From the NCBI GenBank assembly GCA_007118555.1, contig SKRJ01000090.1, positions 1 to 6,820 on the forward strand: a DNA stretch of 6,820 nucleotides. Direction: 5' to 3'. The notes beneath the pieces were generated by a model. The model was not told where the DNA came from and did not search any database. It saw only the letters and a list, made by a program, of their open reading frames with translations. This DNA is from Anaerolineae bacterium. Lineage in GTDB: Bacteria; Chloroflexota; Anaerolineae; UBA1429. Shown in pieces: positions 6,130 through 6,820 of the stretch (the stretch's first letter is position 1; every line of letters begins with the position of its first letter). The position numbers were made by a program, and so were the translations under genes.

Positions 6130-6820
6130 ATGGCAATGACACGTCGACGCTTTGTTCAGAATCTGTGTCTGGTGGCAGGAGCTACGCTGGTCGGCGCATG
6201 TGAGCGGCCCGATCCCCCCACCCTGGAAGAGGCGCCCTGGGAGCCCGCCTATGCAAAACTCGAGGCGCAGGGTCTGTTCGTCGAACGCATCGAGCAGAGC
6301 TACGAGATCATGCGAGCCTGCACGCTCTGCCCGCGCCGTTGCGGCGTCAATCGTCTCAAGGGGGAGCGAGGCTTTTGCCGCGCCCCGGCGAGCGCGATGG
6401 CGCACAGCCACCAGCCCCACTTTGGCGAAGAGACGCCTCTGGTAGGGCAACATGGGTCGGGGACCATCTTTTTCTCCAACTGCAACCTGCGCTGCGTCTT
6501 TTGCCAGAACTGGCCCATCGCCCACGAGGGCCTGGGGAACCAGATCAGCGAAGAAAATCTGGCGGGGATGATGCTGAACCTGCAGAGGATCGGCTGCCAC
6601 AACATCAACGTGGTGACGCCCACCCACGTCATGCCCAACATCCTCAAGGCCACGCGCATCGCCCTGGGCCAGGGACTGCACATTCCCCTCTGCTACAACA
6701 CCAGCGGGTACGAATCGGTCGAGATCATCAATCTCCTGGACGGCATCGTCTACATCTATCTACCAGACTTGAAGTTCATGGATGGCGAGCAGGCGAGCCG
6801 CTACAATCTGGCCGCCACCA
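6130..6820 (+). CDS. PflX-like (COG1313) radical SAM protein with Tat-lipoprotein signal; 3' end outside window
   Basis: The frame is open from ATG 6130 to the window edge (230 complete codons). The start follows GAGGAGG (6117-6123) by 6 nt. The radical SAM motif is 'CNLRCVFC' with Cys118, Cys122 and Cys125, which should bind a [4Fe-4S] cluster and SAM. An N-terminal block 'CTLCPRRCGVNR' with Cys64, Cys67, Cys71 and a later Cys83 is typical of the PflX group. 'HNINVVTPTHVMPNIL' (157-172), 'IPLCYNTSGYE' (185-195) and 'IYLPDLKFMD' (209-218) confirm that family. PflX proteins resemble pyruvate formate-lyase activases, but their substrate is unknown. Unusually, the protein starts with 'TRRRFVQ' at 4-10, a hydrophobic stretch and 'LVGAC' ending at Cys24, which reads as a twin-arginine lipoprotein signal. 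Export of the folded, cofactor-loaded enzyme is inferred from this. An internal ATG at 6136 would also keep the signal. Confidence 0.92.
   Translation, partial: MAMTRRRFVQNLCLVAGATLVGACERPDPPTLEEAPWEPAYAKLEAQGLFVERIEQSYEIMRACTLCPRRCGVNRLKGERGFCRAPASAMAHSHQPHFGEETPLVGQHGSGTIFFSNCNLRCVFCQNWPIAHEGLGNQISEENLAGMMLNLQRIGCHNINVVTPTHVMPNILKATRIALGQGLHIPLCYNTSGYESVEIINLLDGIVYIYLPDLKFMDGEQASRYNLAAT

Noticed and set aside
6073..6681. 202-codon minus-strand frame over the radical SAM gene
   Set aside because: The plus strand carries a recognisable family with catalytic cysteines; the minus frame shows no motif.

Overview
This is a G+C-rich bacterial window with six protein genes, two of them cut by the window edges. 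I found no rRNA, tRNA, CRISPR array or insertion sequence. The organism is most plausibly a Chloroflexota bacterium (Anaerolineae/Caldilineae-like). That rests mainly on a lipoprotein with a long Pro/Thr 'TPTPT'-type stalk, a habit common in that phylum, together with high G+C. It is an inference from style, not from a marker gene.

Layout. Positions 1-273 (+) hold the C-terminal end of a peroxiredoxin/redoxin-type protein. It converges on 337-2844 (-), an 835-residue lipoprotein with a Pro/Thr stalk, a TPR-like helical body and a C-terminal SLT lytic transglycosylase domain. A 264-bp divergent region with a candidate promoter on each strand separates this from 3109-3954 (+), a DUF72 protein. 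DUF72 converges, with a 15-bp gap, on 3970-4899 (-), a patatin-like phospholipase of the CotR/COG3621 type. A second divergent region (4900-5134) carries two similar extended -10 promoter cores pointing outward, to the patatin gene and to 5135-6028 (+), a YdhF-like aldo/keto reductase. After 101 bp with its own candidate promoter comes 6130-6820 (+), the first 230 residues of a PflX-like (COG1313) radical SAM protein. That last gene runs off the window.

The genes do not form one pathway. Most alternate in orientation and have their own promoter candidates, so this looks like a mosaic of single-gene units: cell-wall turnover, lipid hydrolysis, redox enzymes and one radical SAM enzyme. The most striking point is that the radical SAM protein begins with what reads as a twin-arginine signal followed by a lipobox. 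This predicts an exported, membrane-anchored Fe-S/SAM enzyme, which is unexpected for a cofactor system normally confined to the cytoplasm. The second most interesting point is a shared promoter core (TA-C/T-ACTGGG followed by AACAGG) in front of the DUF72 and patatin genes, with a related core before the aldo/keto reductase gene.
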